Shown here piece after piece: positions 11,425 through 20,814 of a stretch of 64,000 nucleotides of DNA. Location: contig NZ_PPSK01000001.1 in NCBI RefSeq assembly GCF_002903165.1, forward strand, positions 186,001 to 250,000, given 5' to 3'. The position numbers and the translations under genes were made by a program. A model generated the notes under the pieces. It had not been told where the DNA came from. It did no database searches and saw only the letters and a list, made by a program, of their open reading frames with translations. How positions within the stretch are numbered: position 1 is the stretch's first letter; every line of letters starts with the position of its first letter. The DNA comes from Halopseudomonas oceani (GTDB taxonomy: Bacteria > Pseudomonadota > Gammaproteobacteria > Pseudomonadales > Pseudomonadaceae).

Positions 11425-12783
11425 ATGAACACTGACGCCAGCACGCTCACCGCCGGCAGCCAGCCGAGCAACGAAACCAAGGCCGCCGGCGAGGAGTCCC
11501 TCGCGCCCCAGAAGGTTCGCATTATGGGGCGCTTGTCCTATCTGCTGGCCTGGTTTGGTGGTTGCGTTTCAATCGGCACCTTTACCATGGGCTCCAGCGT
11601 GGTCGGCAGCCTGAACCTGATCCAGGCCACCCTGGCGATTGCCATTGGCTGCTTCGTCATTGGCGTTGCCCTGGTCTTGAACGGCGCCGCCGGTTACAAA
11701 TACGGCATCCCGTTCATGGTGCAGGCGCGCAGCGCCTTCGGCTTCGCCGGCACCCGACTACCCGGCCTGGTGCGCGCGGTTCCCGCGATCGTCTGGTACG
11801 GCTTCCAGAGCTGGATTGGCGCCGGCGCCCTGAACATGGTGTCCGCCACCCTGTTCGGCTTCGACAATCTGGTGTTCTTCTTTGTCGCCTTCCAGTTCCT
11901 GCAGATTGGTCTTTCGGTCATGGGCTTTCAGGGCATCAAGTGGCTGGAGAATGTCGGCAGCGCCTTTATCCTCGCCTCACTGGTCTACATGTTCTACAGC
12001 ACCGTGCAGCGCTACGGTGACGAACTGTCGGGCAGTCTGCTGACCATGCAGGGCTCATGGGGCCTGCCGTTCTGGAGTGCGACCATGCTGTTCCTCGGCA
12101 TCTACAGCACCATGATCCTCAACGTCAGCGACTACGCCCGTGAGCACAAACACGGCACCGGCCCCGGCCTGCTGACCACCATTTACTCGATGTCGATTCT
12201 GCCCTGCACCTTGTTCATGGGCCTGATCGGGTACATGGTCTCCGAGGCCACCGGCGTCGCCGACCCGATTCAGGTGTTTGCCAACGCGGTCGACAACACC
12301 CCGCTGCTGATGACCACCCTGCTGTTCATCGCCTTCGCTCAGGTCACCACCAACGTACTGAACAACGTGGTGCCACCAACCTACGTGCTAATGGATGTAT
12401 TCAAGCTGAAGTTCCGACCGGCTACCGTGATCGTCGGCCTGCTGGCCTTCGCGACCTTCCCGTGGAAACTGGTCAGCGAAGATTCAGCCGCCGGCCTGCA
12501 GGTGTTCGTGCAGACCTACTCGGCCTTCCTCGGCCCGATCTTCGCGATTCTGGTGGTGGACTACTATCTGATCCGCAAGCGTACGCTGAATCTGGAGCAC
12601 CTGTACGACGCCAACGGCCCGTATCAGGGGGTCAACTACGCCGCGCTGATCGCTACCGCCATTGGTGCCGTGGTCGCACTGAACGTATCCAGTGTGTCCT
12701 GGTATGCCAGCCTGATCCCGGCCGGGGTCAGCTACTACCTGCTGATGCAATACTGGGGTCCCTGCCAGCGCTTCCGCCGCTGA
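11425..12783 (+). CDS. NCS1 family allantoin/nucleobase permease (PucI-like)
   Basis: A 452-residue NCS1 cation symporter with about 12 hydrophobic segments, such as LLAWFGGCVSIGTFTMGSSVVG near the N-terminus. The YGIPFMVQARSAFG loop and WYGFQSWIGAGALN are NCS1 motifs that line the substrate path. A hydrophilic N-terminal tail of about 35 residues precedes the first helix. The start at 11425 follows GGGGGAG. Lying among allantoin genes, it most likely imports allantoin or a related ureide; uracil, hydantoin or another purine base remain possible. Confidence 0.88.
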   Translation: MNTDASTLTAGSQPSNETKAAGEESLAPQKVRIMGRLSYLLAWFGGCVSIGTFTMGSSVVGSLNLIQATLAIAIGCFVIGVALVLNGAAGYKYGIPFMVQARSAFGFAGTRLPGLVRAVPAIVWYGFQSWIGAGALNMVSATLFGFDNLVFFFVAFQFLQIGLSVMGFQGIKWLENVGSAFILASLVYMFYSTVQRYGDELSGSLLTMQGSWGLPFWSATMLFLGIYSTMILNVSDYAREHKHGTGPGLLTTIYSMSILPCTLFMGLIGYMVSEATGVADPIQVFANAVDNTPLLMTTLLFIAFAQVTTNVLNNVVPPTYVLMDVFKLKFRPATVIVGLLAFATFPWKLVSEDSAAGLQVFVQTYSAFLGPIFAILVVDYYLIRKRTLNLEHLYDANGPYQGVNYAALIATAIGAVVALNVSSVSWYASLIPAGVSYYLLMQYWGPCQRFRR

Positions 12784-12794
12784 ACCCCGAGGCC

Positions 12795-12818
12795 GCCGAC
12801 GGTGCCTGCACCGTCGGC
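12795..12818. terminator. Hairpin between the permease and gntR genes
   Basis: A 10-bp perfect inverted repeat (GCCGACGGTG and CACCGTCGGC, 4-nt loop) lies between two converging genes. It has no long T run, so it may be a factor-assisted end. Confidence 0.6.
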
Positions 12819-12822
12819 GTCA

Positions 12823-13578
12823 TCAGCCGCGATAGGCGGCGAAGATATCCTGCAAATCCGGCGTGGTCTGCGGCGAGTCGGCAATCGCCAGCGAGCCCTC
12901 AATGGCATCCAGATGCTGCGCCATGAAAGCGGCAGCCGCCTCACCATCCCGAGCTTCCAGCAGCGTGATCAGGCGGCTGTGATCGGTACAATCGCAGCCC
13001 AGATTCCCGGCGTTGCCGTACACCGCCAGAATCAACGATGAGCGCGAACACAGCTGGACGACAAAACTCGCCAGCGTCTGATTACCGGCCAGCACCGCCA
13101 GCCGACTGTGAAACTCCGCCGAGCACTTGATCGCTGCACTCTGATCGCGCGCCGCCAATGCCTGCTGCTCCTGCTCGGCCAGCGCGCGCAACGCCGCCAG
13201 CGCCGCCTCATCAATCTGCCGCGCCAGTTGCCGCATCAGGCCACATTCCACCATCCGCCGCGCATCAAAGACTTCCCGTGCCTCCTCGGCGGACGGCCGG
13301 GTGACACTGGCGCCCTTGCCCGGTGTCAGGGTGACCAGCTGATCCATGGCGAGGCGCTGCAGCACCTTGCGAATACCGGTTCTGCTGACCCCGAACACCT
13401 CAGCCAGCGCATCCTCACGCAAACGCGCCCCCGGCTGCAGCCGGTGCTCGATGATGGCGTCGCTGATGGCCTGATAGATTCGATCCTGACGCAATGCGCC
13501 GGCACCGGAAGCCGGCGCCGTGGCAGCAGTTCTGTGATCAGCAGCGCGCAACGCTGATGAAATCCGACGTGCGGTCAT
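12823..13578 (-). CDS. GntR family (FCD domain) transcriptional regulator
   Basis: A 251-residue regulator. After an Ala-rich tail (1-28), the winged-helix domain (about 32-95) shows LREDALAEVFGVSRTGIRKVLQRL and the wing LTLTPGKGASV. The C-terminal FCD domain (about 105-235) contains EFHSRL and DHSRLITLLEARD, positions that bind a metal or small acid in the family. It converges on the permease gene of the allantoin block, so it probably controls that block. The likely operator is the palindrome at 10529. No similar palindrome is seen before this gene, so self-control is not evident. Confidence 0.9.
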   Translation of the reverse strand: MTARRISSALRAADHRTAATAPASGAGALRQDRIYQAISDAIIEHRLQPGARLREDALAEVFGVSRTGIRKVLQRLAMDQLVTLTPGKGASVTRPSAEEAREVFDARRMVECGLMRQLARQIDEAALAALRALAEQEQQALAARDQSAAIKCSAEFHSRLAVLAGNQTLASFVVQLCSRSSLILAVYGNAGNLGCDCTDHSRLITLLEARDGEAAAAFMAQHLDAIEGSLAIADSPQTTPDLQDIFAAYRG

Positions 13579-13691
13579 CAGGGTAATTCCTCGACGGGAT
13601 GAAAGGACAAAGCGGCGCTATTGTAGCGGTTTCGGCGCAACGGGTGCGGCCGAGTGGCCCACACCCGATAATCAGGCGCGGGCCGGGATAA

Positions 13692-14003
13692 TCAGGCAAC
13701 AACCTGACTGATGGTGACAACCGGCGTGATATCGGTGTAATTCGCCATGTCCTCATTCAGCGCCTGGCCGCCAGCGGCGAAGGCCGCCTGAAACTGCGCC
13801 ATATCGGCAAAGAACAGATGCGCAGAGGCCACAAACTGCGGCGCCTGCCCTGCACCATCGGCCAGACACTGATCCACTTCCAGCTTCAGCAACCCGTGCG
13901 CATCCAGCTGCTGATGGATCAGTTGAGCGTGCTGTTGCTGGTAATAGCTGTGGTCAAAGCGCGCATTGTCCTGCGCGGGGTAGGAAACGGTAATTCGAAT
14001 CAT
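13692..14003 (-). CDS. EthD family protein
   Basis: A 103-residue small alpha/beta protein of the EthD group (dimeric ferredoxin-like fold). Proteins of this group accompany very different catabolic pathways, so the reaction cannot be assigned. The start MIRITVSYPAQ at 14003 and the central FDHSYYQQQHAQL are typical of the family. It lies 113 bp upstream of the gntR start, on the same strand. A link with allantoin use is only positional. Confidence 0.75.
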   Translation of the reverse strand: MIRITVSYPAQDNARFDHSYYQQQHAQLIHQQLDAHGLLKLEVDQCLADGAGQAPQFVASAHLFFADMAQFQAAFAAGGQALNEDMANYTDITPVVTISQVVA

Positions 14004-14171
14004 GCTGCAGAACTCCATTATTGTTCGAAAGGGCCGGCGGGGGCGCCTGCGAGCAGCACATCAGACACTGCTCAGCCCTACACCATATCACCACTACTGC
14101 TCCTGTTGGCGGCTACCACGTGCTTCAAATACGCCCCCATAAACGCAAGCAAGGGTGCTCAGCAGATCGCG

Positions 14172-15425
14172 CTAGTGCTGACCTATTCGATCCACTGCCG
14201 CCAGCACCCGCTGACGGTCTGCCTCGAGCACCATCGCGTGCTCGGCCAGCGCGCGCACCGCGGCACCCAGGCGCTGTGCTGGCTGCAGAAACCGTTCGTC
14301 GCGCGCGGCCAGCGCCTGCAGCGCCTTGGCCAGCCGCATCTGCACGTCAACGCGGCCCGCCCCATCCCGCACAATCGGCCCAAACAGGTCATCGAACAGG
14401 TCGTCCAGCGTAAGTGCAGGAACCCAGATTTGCGGGTAACAGACCGTATCCGGCTCAGGCTCGTGATAGTCCACCCAAGCCGACAGCAGCCGCACGCCGC
14501 GGCTGAGAATGTCGATCGCCGTACCCGGATCATTGACCGCAGGGGACAGCGCCCGCGAGGCGATCTCGGACAGCACCGCAAGGCCGAAACGCGGGTCCTG
14601 ATCAAACGAGCGCAGGTCACCCAGCGTGAAGCACTCGCGCAAGCGCGCCTGAGCGGCCTCGTCGGCGTCGCCTTCAAACCAGAGTAACGGTGACGCCGGA
14701 TGAACAAAGTTGCCGGGCAGCACCACCACATACAGGCGCAGCGAATGTGCTTCGGCACAGTCAGCCAGAGCGCCCACATCCAAGTGCTGCAGATACAGAC
14801 TGTGCTGCGGATACAGCGGCGTCGCTTGCCGTGGAATTCCGTTCGGGTCCAGTTGCCTTGCACCGAGACACGGATTGGCGATCCGGTCCACCAGAGCGCT
14901 GCTGGTCACGGCCTCGACCCTCGCTGTCGTTTCACCAACCCGGCCAAACCGCGACAGATGATCAATCCAGCGCAGAATCGTCACCACAATCAGCACAATA
15001 ACCACCAGGGTCACGGCAAACAGCAACACCCGCCCATTCTCGTCATACGCCTTGGTGCTGAGCGCCACCAGCCCCACCAGACTGAACAGAAACGCACCGA
15101 TAAAGGTACCCAGTACATTCTGCGTGGTGGTGTCCTGCATCAGCAGGCGCGTCGCCCTTGGTGTCACATTGGCCGTCGCAGCGCTGTATGCCGCTACCAT
15201 GACACTCAGCGAGAAGGTCGTTACCGCCAGCATACTGGAGGCAAGGATATCGAGAATGCGGTCAACCGCATCTGCTCCAATGGTGATCGGCAACGTGGTG
15301 GGCAACAACTGCTGTGCCAGCACCGAAAGCAGCGCCGCGGCGACCGCAAATACCGCGTACAGGGAGGCGCGAACCCAGAGCGTCCGCGTCAGCTGCGTCA
15401 AAAGCCATTGCCATTTCGAAATCAT
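14172..15425 (-). CDS. DUF2254 predicted inner-membrane protein
   Basis: A 417-residue membrane protein of unknown function (DUF2254). Four hydrophobic segments fall within the first 155 residues, including LYAVFAVAAALLSVLAQQLL and LLFAVTLVVIVLIVVTILRW, followed by a large soluble domain of about 260 residues. The family-typical SRALSPAVNDPGTAIDIL stretch is near 290-307. It closes the block between yicC and gmk and is not obviously part of the allantoin pathway. Roughly 130 bp separate it from the divergent gmk start. Confidence 0.85.
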   Translation of the reverse strand: MISKWQWLLTQLTRTLWVRASLYAVFAVAAALLSVLAQQLLPTTLPITIGADAVDRILDILASSMLAVTTFSLSVMVAAYSAATANVTPRATRLLMQDTTTQNVLGTFIGAFLFSLVGLVALSTKAYDENGRVLLFAVTLVVIVLIVVTILRWIDHLSRFGRVGETTARVEAVTSSALVDRIANPCLGARQLDPNGIPRQATPLYPQHSLYLQHLDVGALADCAEAHSLRLYVVVLPGNFVHPASPLLWFEGDADEAAQARLRECFTLGDLRSFDQDPRFGLAVLSEIASRALSPAVNDPGTAIDILSRGVRLLSAWVDYHEPEPDTVCYPQIWVPALTLDDLFDDLFGPIVRDGAGRVDVQMRLAKALQALAARDERFLQPAQRLGAAVRALAEHAMVLEADRQRVLAAVDRIGQH

Positions 15426-15455
15426 CCCTGCTCCTGTGCTCGGAATTCTGTCTGA

Positions 15456-16178
<723 letters not shown>

Positions 16179-16268
16179 AGCATCAGCCAGTACACTGTCA
16201 GGTCCTGCGTCCGGAACAAATGCCGGGCGCGCCGATCTGTCAATTAGTTACCTTTCCGGAGTACCCCC

Positions 16269-16529
16269 ATGGCTCGCGTCACCGTTGAAGACTGCCTGGA
16301 AAATGTAGATAACCGTTTCGAACTGGTCATGCTGGCCTCCAAGCGCGCCCGTCAGCTGGCCACCGGCGGCAAGGACGCCAAGGTAGCATGGGAGAACGAC
16401 AAGCCCACCGTCGTTGCGCTGCGTGAAGTCGCCGAAGGCCTAGTTACCAATGAAATCCTCGCCGAAGAAGCCCTGCAGGATCAGCAGGAGCCGCTGTACT
16501 CGCTGGAAACTACCGAACTGGCCGAGTAA
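16269..16529 (+). CDS. rpoZ: RNA polymerase omega subunit
   Basis: Omega assists assembly of RNA polymerase by holding beta-prime, and in proteobacteria it forms part of a ppGpp binding site. The 86-residue protein begins [20 protein letters not shown] and contains ASKRARQL, both hallmarks; the length is typical. CCGGAG lies just upstream of the ATG. The C-terminal tail after residue 65 is acidic. Its place next to spoT agrees with the shared role in the stringent response. Confidence 0.97.
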   Translation: MARVTVEDCLENVDNRFELVMLASKRARQLATGGKDAKVAWENDKPTVVALREVAEGLVTNEILAEEALQDQQEPLYSLETTELAE

Positions 16530-16593
16530 AAGGATTGCGCAGGCCGGGCATCCCTGAGGTCATCACCCGTCAGCACGGGTGCGGGAGAGCTGC

Positions 16594-18735
16594 ATGTCTG
16601 CGATAGAAGTTTTTGCCGACAATCTTGGCAATTACCTTGAGCCGGAACAGGTCAATCTGGTCCGGCGCGCCTATTTCTACGCCGAGCAAGCCCACGACGG
16701 CCAGACCCGTCGCAGCGGCGAGCCCTACGTTACTCATCCGCTGGCAGTAGCCAACATCCTCGCCGACATGCACATGGACCATCAGAGCCTGATGGCAGCC
16801 ATGCTGCACGATGTTATCGAAGACACCGGCATTCCCAAGGATGCACTGGTCGAACAGTTTGGCGACACCGTTGCCGAGCTGGTAGACGGGGTCAGCAAGC
16901 TGACCCAGATGACCTTCGAGAGCAAGGCCGAGGCCCAGGCCGAGAACTTCCAGAAGATGGCGTTGGCCATGGCCCGGGATATCCGGGTGATACTGGTCAA
17001 GCTCGCCGACCGCCTGCACAACATGCGCACCCTGGGCGCACTGGCGCCGGAAAAGCGCCGCCGCATCGCCAAGGAAACCCTTGAGATTTACGCGCCCATC
17101 GCCAACCGTCTGGGTATGCACAGCCTGAGCACCGAGTTCGAAGACCTCGGCTTCAAGGCCATGTATCCGATGCGCTCGATGCTGATTGACCGCGCCGTAC
17201 GCAACGCCCGCGGCAACCGCAAGGAGCTGCTGAACCGCATTCTTGAGTCGCTGCAGGCCTGTCTGGAACGCGAGGGCCTGCAGGGCAAGGTGATGGGCCG
17301 CGAGAAGCACCTGTACGGCATCTACCAAAAGATGCGCGGCAAGAAGAAGTCGTTCAATGAAATCATGGACGTCTACGCGTTCCGCATCATCGTCGACAAG
17401 CCGGATACCTGCTACCGCGTGCTCGGTGCGGTACACAGTCTTTACAAGCCGTTTCCCGGTCGCTTCAAGGACTACATCGCGATCCCCAAGGCCAACGGCT
17501 ATCAGTCCCTGCACACCACGCTGTTCGGCATGCATGGGGTACCGATCGAGATTCAGATCCGTACCGACGAGATGGAAGAGCTGGCCAACAACGGCATTGC
17601 CGCGCACTGGGTCTACAAGTCGAAGGACGAGGTGATCAACGGCAACCACGCCCGCACCCGGCAGTGGCTCAAGAGCGTGCTGGAGCTGCAGCAAAACGCC
17701 GGCAACTCGCTGGAGTTCATCGAGAACGTCAAGATCGACCTGTTCCCGGACGAGGTCTACATTTTCACCCCCAAGGGCCGCATCATGGAGCTGCCCAAGG
17801 GTTCGACCCCGGTCGACTTTGCCTACGCGGTGCACACCGACATCGGCAACAGTTGCATCGCCTGTCGCGTCAACCGACGCTTGGCGCCACTGTCCGAGCC
17901 GCTGGAAAGCGGCGAAACCGTCGAGATCATTACCGCACCGGGCGCCCGCCCGAATCCGGCCTGGCTCAGCTTCGTGATTACCGGCAAGGCCCGCAGCAAC
18001 ATCCGCCACTTCCTCAAGCACCAGCGCCATTCCGAGTCCATCGCCTTGGGCGAGCGACTGCTGGACAAGGTACTGGCCAGCTTCGGCACCCAGCTCAGCG
18101 AGATCCCGGAGGCACGCGTCCAGGCCGTGCTGACCGACTGTGGCATGGAGCTAATGGAGGACCTGCTGGCCGACATCGGCCTCGGCAACCGGATGGCCTA
18201 CGTGGTCGCCCGACGCCTGCTGGCGAGCGAAGGCGGCAGTGAAGAAGAGGCACAGAAGGTCAGCCCCGACAACGACAGCGATAGCGACGAAAAACCGCTG
18301 GCGATTCGCGGCACCGAAGGCCTGGTCGTCAGCTTCGCGCGCTGCTGTAACCCGATTCCGGGTGACCCGATTGTTGGCTATCTGTCCTCCGGCAAGGGCA
18401 TGGTCATTCACCAGGAGAACTGCCGAAATCTGGCAGACAACCGCCACAACAGCGAAAAGATCCTGAACCTGGCCTGGGACAAGGATGTGAGCGGCGAATT
18501 TACCGTCGAGCTGCGCGTCGAGCTGGAACACCAGCGCGGCATTATTGCCCAGCTCGCCACCGGCATCACCGTCGCCGACGCCAGTATCGACAAGATCAGC
18601 GTCGACGAACGCGACGGACGCGTCAGCGTCGTGCAACTGGTGGTTCGGGTACGTGACCGCCTGCACCTGTCACAACTGATCAAGCGCATCCGCAACCTCA
18701 AGGGCGTGATGCGCATTACCCGTCTCAAAAACTGA
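16594..18735 (+). CDS. spoT: Bifunctional (p)ppGpp synthetase/hydrolase SpoT
   Basis: SpoT makes and degrades (p)ppGpp under starvation. The 713-residue protein has the HD hydrolase domain with HDVIEDT (His72, Asp73), the synthetase domain with [20 protein letters not shown], a TGS domain ([19 protein letters not shown]) and a C-terminal ACT domain near 635-713. The intact HD site argues for SpoT rather than RelA. The start at 16594 (MSAIEVFAD) follows GGGAGAG; the codons before it are not conserved in the family. ridA follows after 17 bp, probably in the same transcript. Confidence 0.97.
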   Translation: MSAIEVFADNLGNYLEPEQVNLVRRAYFYAEQAHDGQTRRSGEPYVTHPLAVANILADMHMDHQSLMAAMLHDVIEDTGIPKDALVEQFGDTVAELVDGVSKLTQMTFESKAEAQAENFQKMALAMARDIRVILVKLADRLHNMRTLGALAPEKRRRIAKETLEIYAPIANRLGMHSLSTEFEDLGFKAMYPMRSMLIDRAVRNARGNRKELLNRILESLQACLEREGLQGKVMGREKHLYGIYQKMRGKKKSFNEIMDVYAFRIIVDKPDTCYRVLGAVHSLYKPFPGRFKDYIAIPKANGYQSLHTTLFGMHGVPIEIQIRTDEMEELANNGIAAHWVYKSKDEVINGNHARTRQWLKSVLELQQNAGNSLEFIENVKIDLFPDEVYIFTPKGRIMELPKGSTPVDFAYAVHTDIGNSCIACRVNRRLAPLSEPLESGETVEIITAPGARPNPAWLSFVITGKARSNIRHFLKHQRHSESIALGERLLDKVLASFGTQLSEIPEARVQAVLTDCGMELMEDLLADIGLGNRMAYVVARRLLASEGGSEEEAQKVSPDNDSDSDEKPLAIRGTEGLVVSFARCCNPIPGDPIVGYLSSGKGMVIHQENCRNLADNRHNSEKILNLAWDKDVSGEFTVELRVELEHQRGIIAQLATGITVADASIDKISVDERDGRVSVVQLVVRVRDRLHLSQLIKRIRNLKGVMRITRLKN

Positions 18736-18752
18736 ATTTCGTCGGAGAACAC

Positions 18753-19133
18753 ATGAACAAACAAGTCATCACCAGCGAGCAGGCCCCTTCCGCCATCGGC
18801 CCGTATTCCCAGGCTATCAAGGTTGGTAACACGGTTTATCTGTCCGGCCAGATTCCACTGGACCCGGCCACCATGGAAGTCGTTGAAGGCTTCGAAGCAC
18901 AGGTCTGCCGTGTATTCGACAATTTGAGCGCCGTTGCCGAAGCCGCTGGCGGTACGCTGCAGGACATCGTCAAACTGAATATCTTCCTCACTGACCTGGG
19001 CAACTTTGCCAAGGTCAACGAAATCATGGAGCGCTACTTCGAAAAGCCCTACCCGGCACGCGCCGCCATTGGCGTTGCCGCGCTGCCCAAGGGCGTACCG
19101 GTCGAGATGGACGGGATTATGGTGGTGGGCTAA
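18753..19133 (+). CDS. ridA: RidA family reactive intermediate deaminase
   Basis: RidA hydrolyses reactive enamine/imine intermediates, such as 2-aminoacrylate from serine and threonine dehydratases, protecting PLP enzymes. The 126-residue protein has the family segments [26 protein letters not shown] split across residues 10-36, [15 protein letters not shown] with the key Arg, and the C-terminal [12 protein letters not shown]. It follows spoT by 17 bp with GGAG before the ATG. A strong terminator at 19231-19264 ends the gmk-rpoZ-spoT-ridA unit. Confidence 0.95.
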   Translation: MNKQVITSEQAPSAIGPYSQAIKVGNTVYLSGQIPLDPATMEVVEGFEAQVCRVFDNLSAVAEAAGGTLQDIVKLNIFLTDLGNFAKVNEIMERYFEKPYPARAAIGVAALPKGVPVEMDGIMVVG

Positions 19134-19230
19134 CGCCCATCCCCCTGAGCTGCAAGCTTAGTCAGTGTCTGTTCGACGGCGACACCGTCAACTGTTTTTA
19201 CGGTTTCCGGGCCGCCAGCAGCTCATAAAG

Positions 19231-19264
19231 AACCCGCGCGATTAAACACCGCGCGGGTTTTTTC
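19231..19264 (+). terminator. Rho-independent terminator after ridA
   Basis: AACCCGCGCG pairs with CGCGCGGGTT around a 9-nt loop and runs into six T residues. It lies about 100 bp past the ridA stop. Confidence 0.88.
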
Positions 19265-19268
19265 TTGC

Positions 19269-19286
19269 AGCTTGTGGCTTGCCGCT
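19269..19286. repeat. AGCTTG-rich repeat copy
   Basis: AGCTTGTGGCTTGCCGCT matches, with one change, the reverse complement of 60895-60912. This points to a dispersed intergenic repeat like the REP-type elements of pseudomonads. Confidence 0.55.
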
Positions 19287-19287
19287 G

Positions 19288-19313
19288 GCTTCGCTCGGCT
19301 AGCCGAGCGAAGC
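19288..19313. repeat. 26-bp perfect palindrome across the osmC stop codon
   Basis: Arms 19288-19300 and 19301-19313 are exact reverse complements with no loop (GCTTCGCTCGGCT and AGCCGAGCGAAGC). It includes the last osmC codons and the TAG at 19299-19301. No T run follows on the minus strand. Confidence 0.85.
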
Positions 19314-19721
19314 TTTGAGGCTGATCTCGGCATTCAGCAGCTTGGAGACCGGGCAACCCTCTTTTGCCTTGCCGGCAATTTCATCGAAGGCCTGCTGGTC
19401 GATACCGGGAATCACGGCATTCATGGTCAGTGCCACGGCGGTAATGGCAAAGCCATCATCCTGCTTGCTCAGGGTCACCTCGGCCTGAGTGTCGATGCTG
19501 CTGGCTGTGTACCCGGCCTCTCCCAGCAGGTTGGAAAAGGCCATCGAGAAGCACCCCGCGTGCGCTGCGCCGATCAACTCCTCAGGATTGGTGCCTGGCT
19601 GGTCCTCAAAGCGGGTGTTAAAGCCGTAGGGGTTGGCTTGAAGGGCGCCACTTTCAGTCGAAATGGTACCTTTGCCTTCCTTCAGCGAGCCTTCCCAGTG
19701 AGCCGATGCTGATTTTTTCAT
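19299..19721 (-). CDS. osmC: OsmC family peroxiredoxin
   Basis: OsmC-type proteins reduce organic hydroperoxides with a cysteine pair in the cytoplasm. The 140-residue protein has the two conserved cysteines in AAHAGCFSMAFS (Cys57) and KAKEGCPVSKLL (Cys123), plus the ISTESGALQANPYGFNTRF start region and NPEELIGAAHAGC. It resembles OsmC more than Ohr. The minus-strand start MKKSASAHW follows AGGAGG. The stop codon lies inside a perfect palindrome. The neighbouring epimerase gene has the same orientation but starts about 0.9 kb upstream. Confidence 0.9.
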   Translation of the reverse strand: MKKSASAHWEGSLKEGKGTISTESGALQANPYGFNTRFEDQPGTNPEELIGAAHAGCFSMAFSNLLGEAGYTASSIDTQAEVTLSKQDDGFAITAVALTMNAVIPGIDQQAFDEIAGKAKEGCPVSKLLNAEISLKASLG

Positions 19722-19807
19722 CTGCGCCTCCTCTTGAGCGGTTAGCGGATTGTCCTACTCCCCTTGCGACACGCTAAGTGGCCAGATAATTCCCTGCGAT
19801 CTTTTCT

Positions 19808-20650
19808 CTACTGCCCCAGCAGCGCCGCATACCCCTCGCGATAGGTCGGATACTGCGGTGCCCAGCCAGTCTCGCGTGCCAGTGCATTGCTGCAGCGCTT
19901 GCTGCCGACCCGGGTGCTACCCGGACCATCAGCTCGAGCCTCTGCTCCGACCTGCTCGCGCAACCACTGAACAACCTCATGCAGTGCAGCCGGCTCGTCG
20001 TCAACACCCAGATAACAGGGCGCCAGCAGTTCCCGTGCCTCGGCCTGCAGCAGCAGGTGCTCTAGCAAGCCGACCGCATCGTCACGATGAATCCGATTGG
20101 TGTACTGCGGCGGCTCGGCTGGCACCGTCATCCCGGCCCGAGCCTGTTCAATCAGCCGGTTTCGACCCGGCCCGTAAATACCCGCCAGCCTCACCACCGA
20201 CGCCGGCACGCCACTGCGCAGTGCAACATCCTCAGCGGCGAGCAACGCCTTGCCGGTTTCACTGGCAGCCTCAGCGCGGCTGTTCTCACTGACCCACTCA
20301 CCATCCTGCTGGGCGTAGACGCCGGTGCTGGAAACCTGCAGCAGATGACGGAGATTCTTTTTGTCCTGACCCAGCCAGCCGATCACGTTCTCCAGCCCCT
20401 GCACATACAGACGCTGATACAGCTCGGCGTCACGCTTACCAGCCGCAGGGCAAAACACCAGGTAATCGACCTTCTCCGGCCAGTCCGCAGGCCGTTCGGC
20501 AGCACACAGATCTGCCGCAATGGGCAGCACGCCCTCCGGCAGTCTGGCAACATCACGGCGCAGACCGTAGACCTGCCACCCACGCGCGACCAGACAACTG
20601 GCCAGCGCCGACCCCACATCCCCACATCCGGCGATCACTACCCGCGGCAT
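19808..20650 (-). CDS. NAD(P)-dependent epimerase/dehydratase-like SDR (YeeZ-like)
   Basis: A 280-residue extended-type short-chain dehydrogenase/reductase. The N-terminal VVIAGCGDVGSALASCLVARG (4-24) is a Rossmann GxGxxG dinucleotide site, and VSSTGVYAQQDGEWV near 107-121 is where extended SDRs have their active-site Ser/Tyr. It is close to E. coli YeeZ, whose substrate is unknown. It diverges from oxyR with 164 bp between the starts. The sugar-nucleotide or other substrate cannot be inferred. Confidence 0.82.
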   Translation of the reverse strand: MPRVVIAGCGDVGSALASCLVARGWQVYGLRRDVARLPEGVLPIAADLCAAERPADWPEKVDYLVFCPAAGKRDAELYQRLYVQGLENVIGWLGQDKKNLRHLLQVSSTGVYAQQDGEWVSENSRAEAASETGKALLAAEDVALRSGVPASVVRLAGIYGPGRNRLIEQARAGMTVPAEPPQYTNRIHRDDAVGLLEHLLLQAEARELLAPCYLGVDDEPAALHEVVQWLREQVGAEARADGPGSTRVGSKRCSNALARETGWAPQYPTYREGYAALLGQ

Positions 20651-20814
20651 TTGTCTCTCCTGTCCGTCAACTCAAGGCCGACACTGTATCAGCCACCACA
20701 CGGGATCTGCAGTATCCTCGGCCACGCTTCGATTGTTTTACTCTATTAACCAAACGGCTATGCTAGAGCCAGTCGTTCAACCTACGTTCCCGTTGCCAGA
20801 TAGATTGCCAGCCA

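Noticed and set aside
8096-15425. Genomic island with integrase or transposase
   Set aside because: No recombinase gene, tRNA end or flanking direct repeat is visible around the allantoin block.
16570-18030. 486-codon open frame antisense to spoT
   Set aside because: spoT has complete motifs; this frame is a high-GC artefact.
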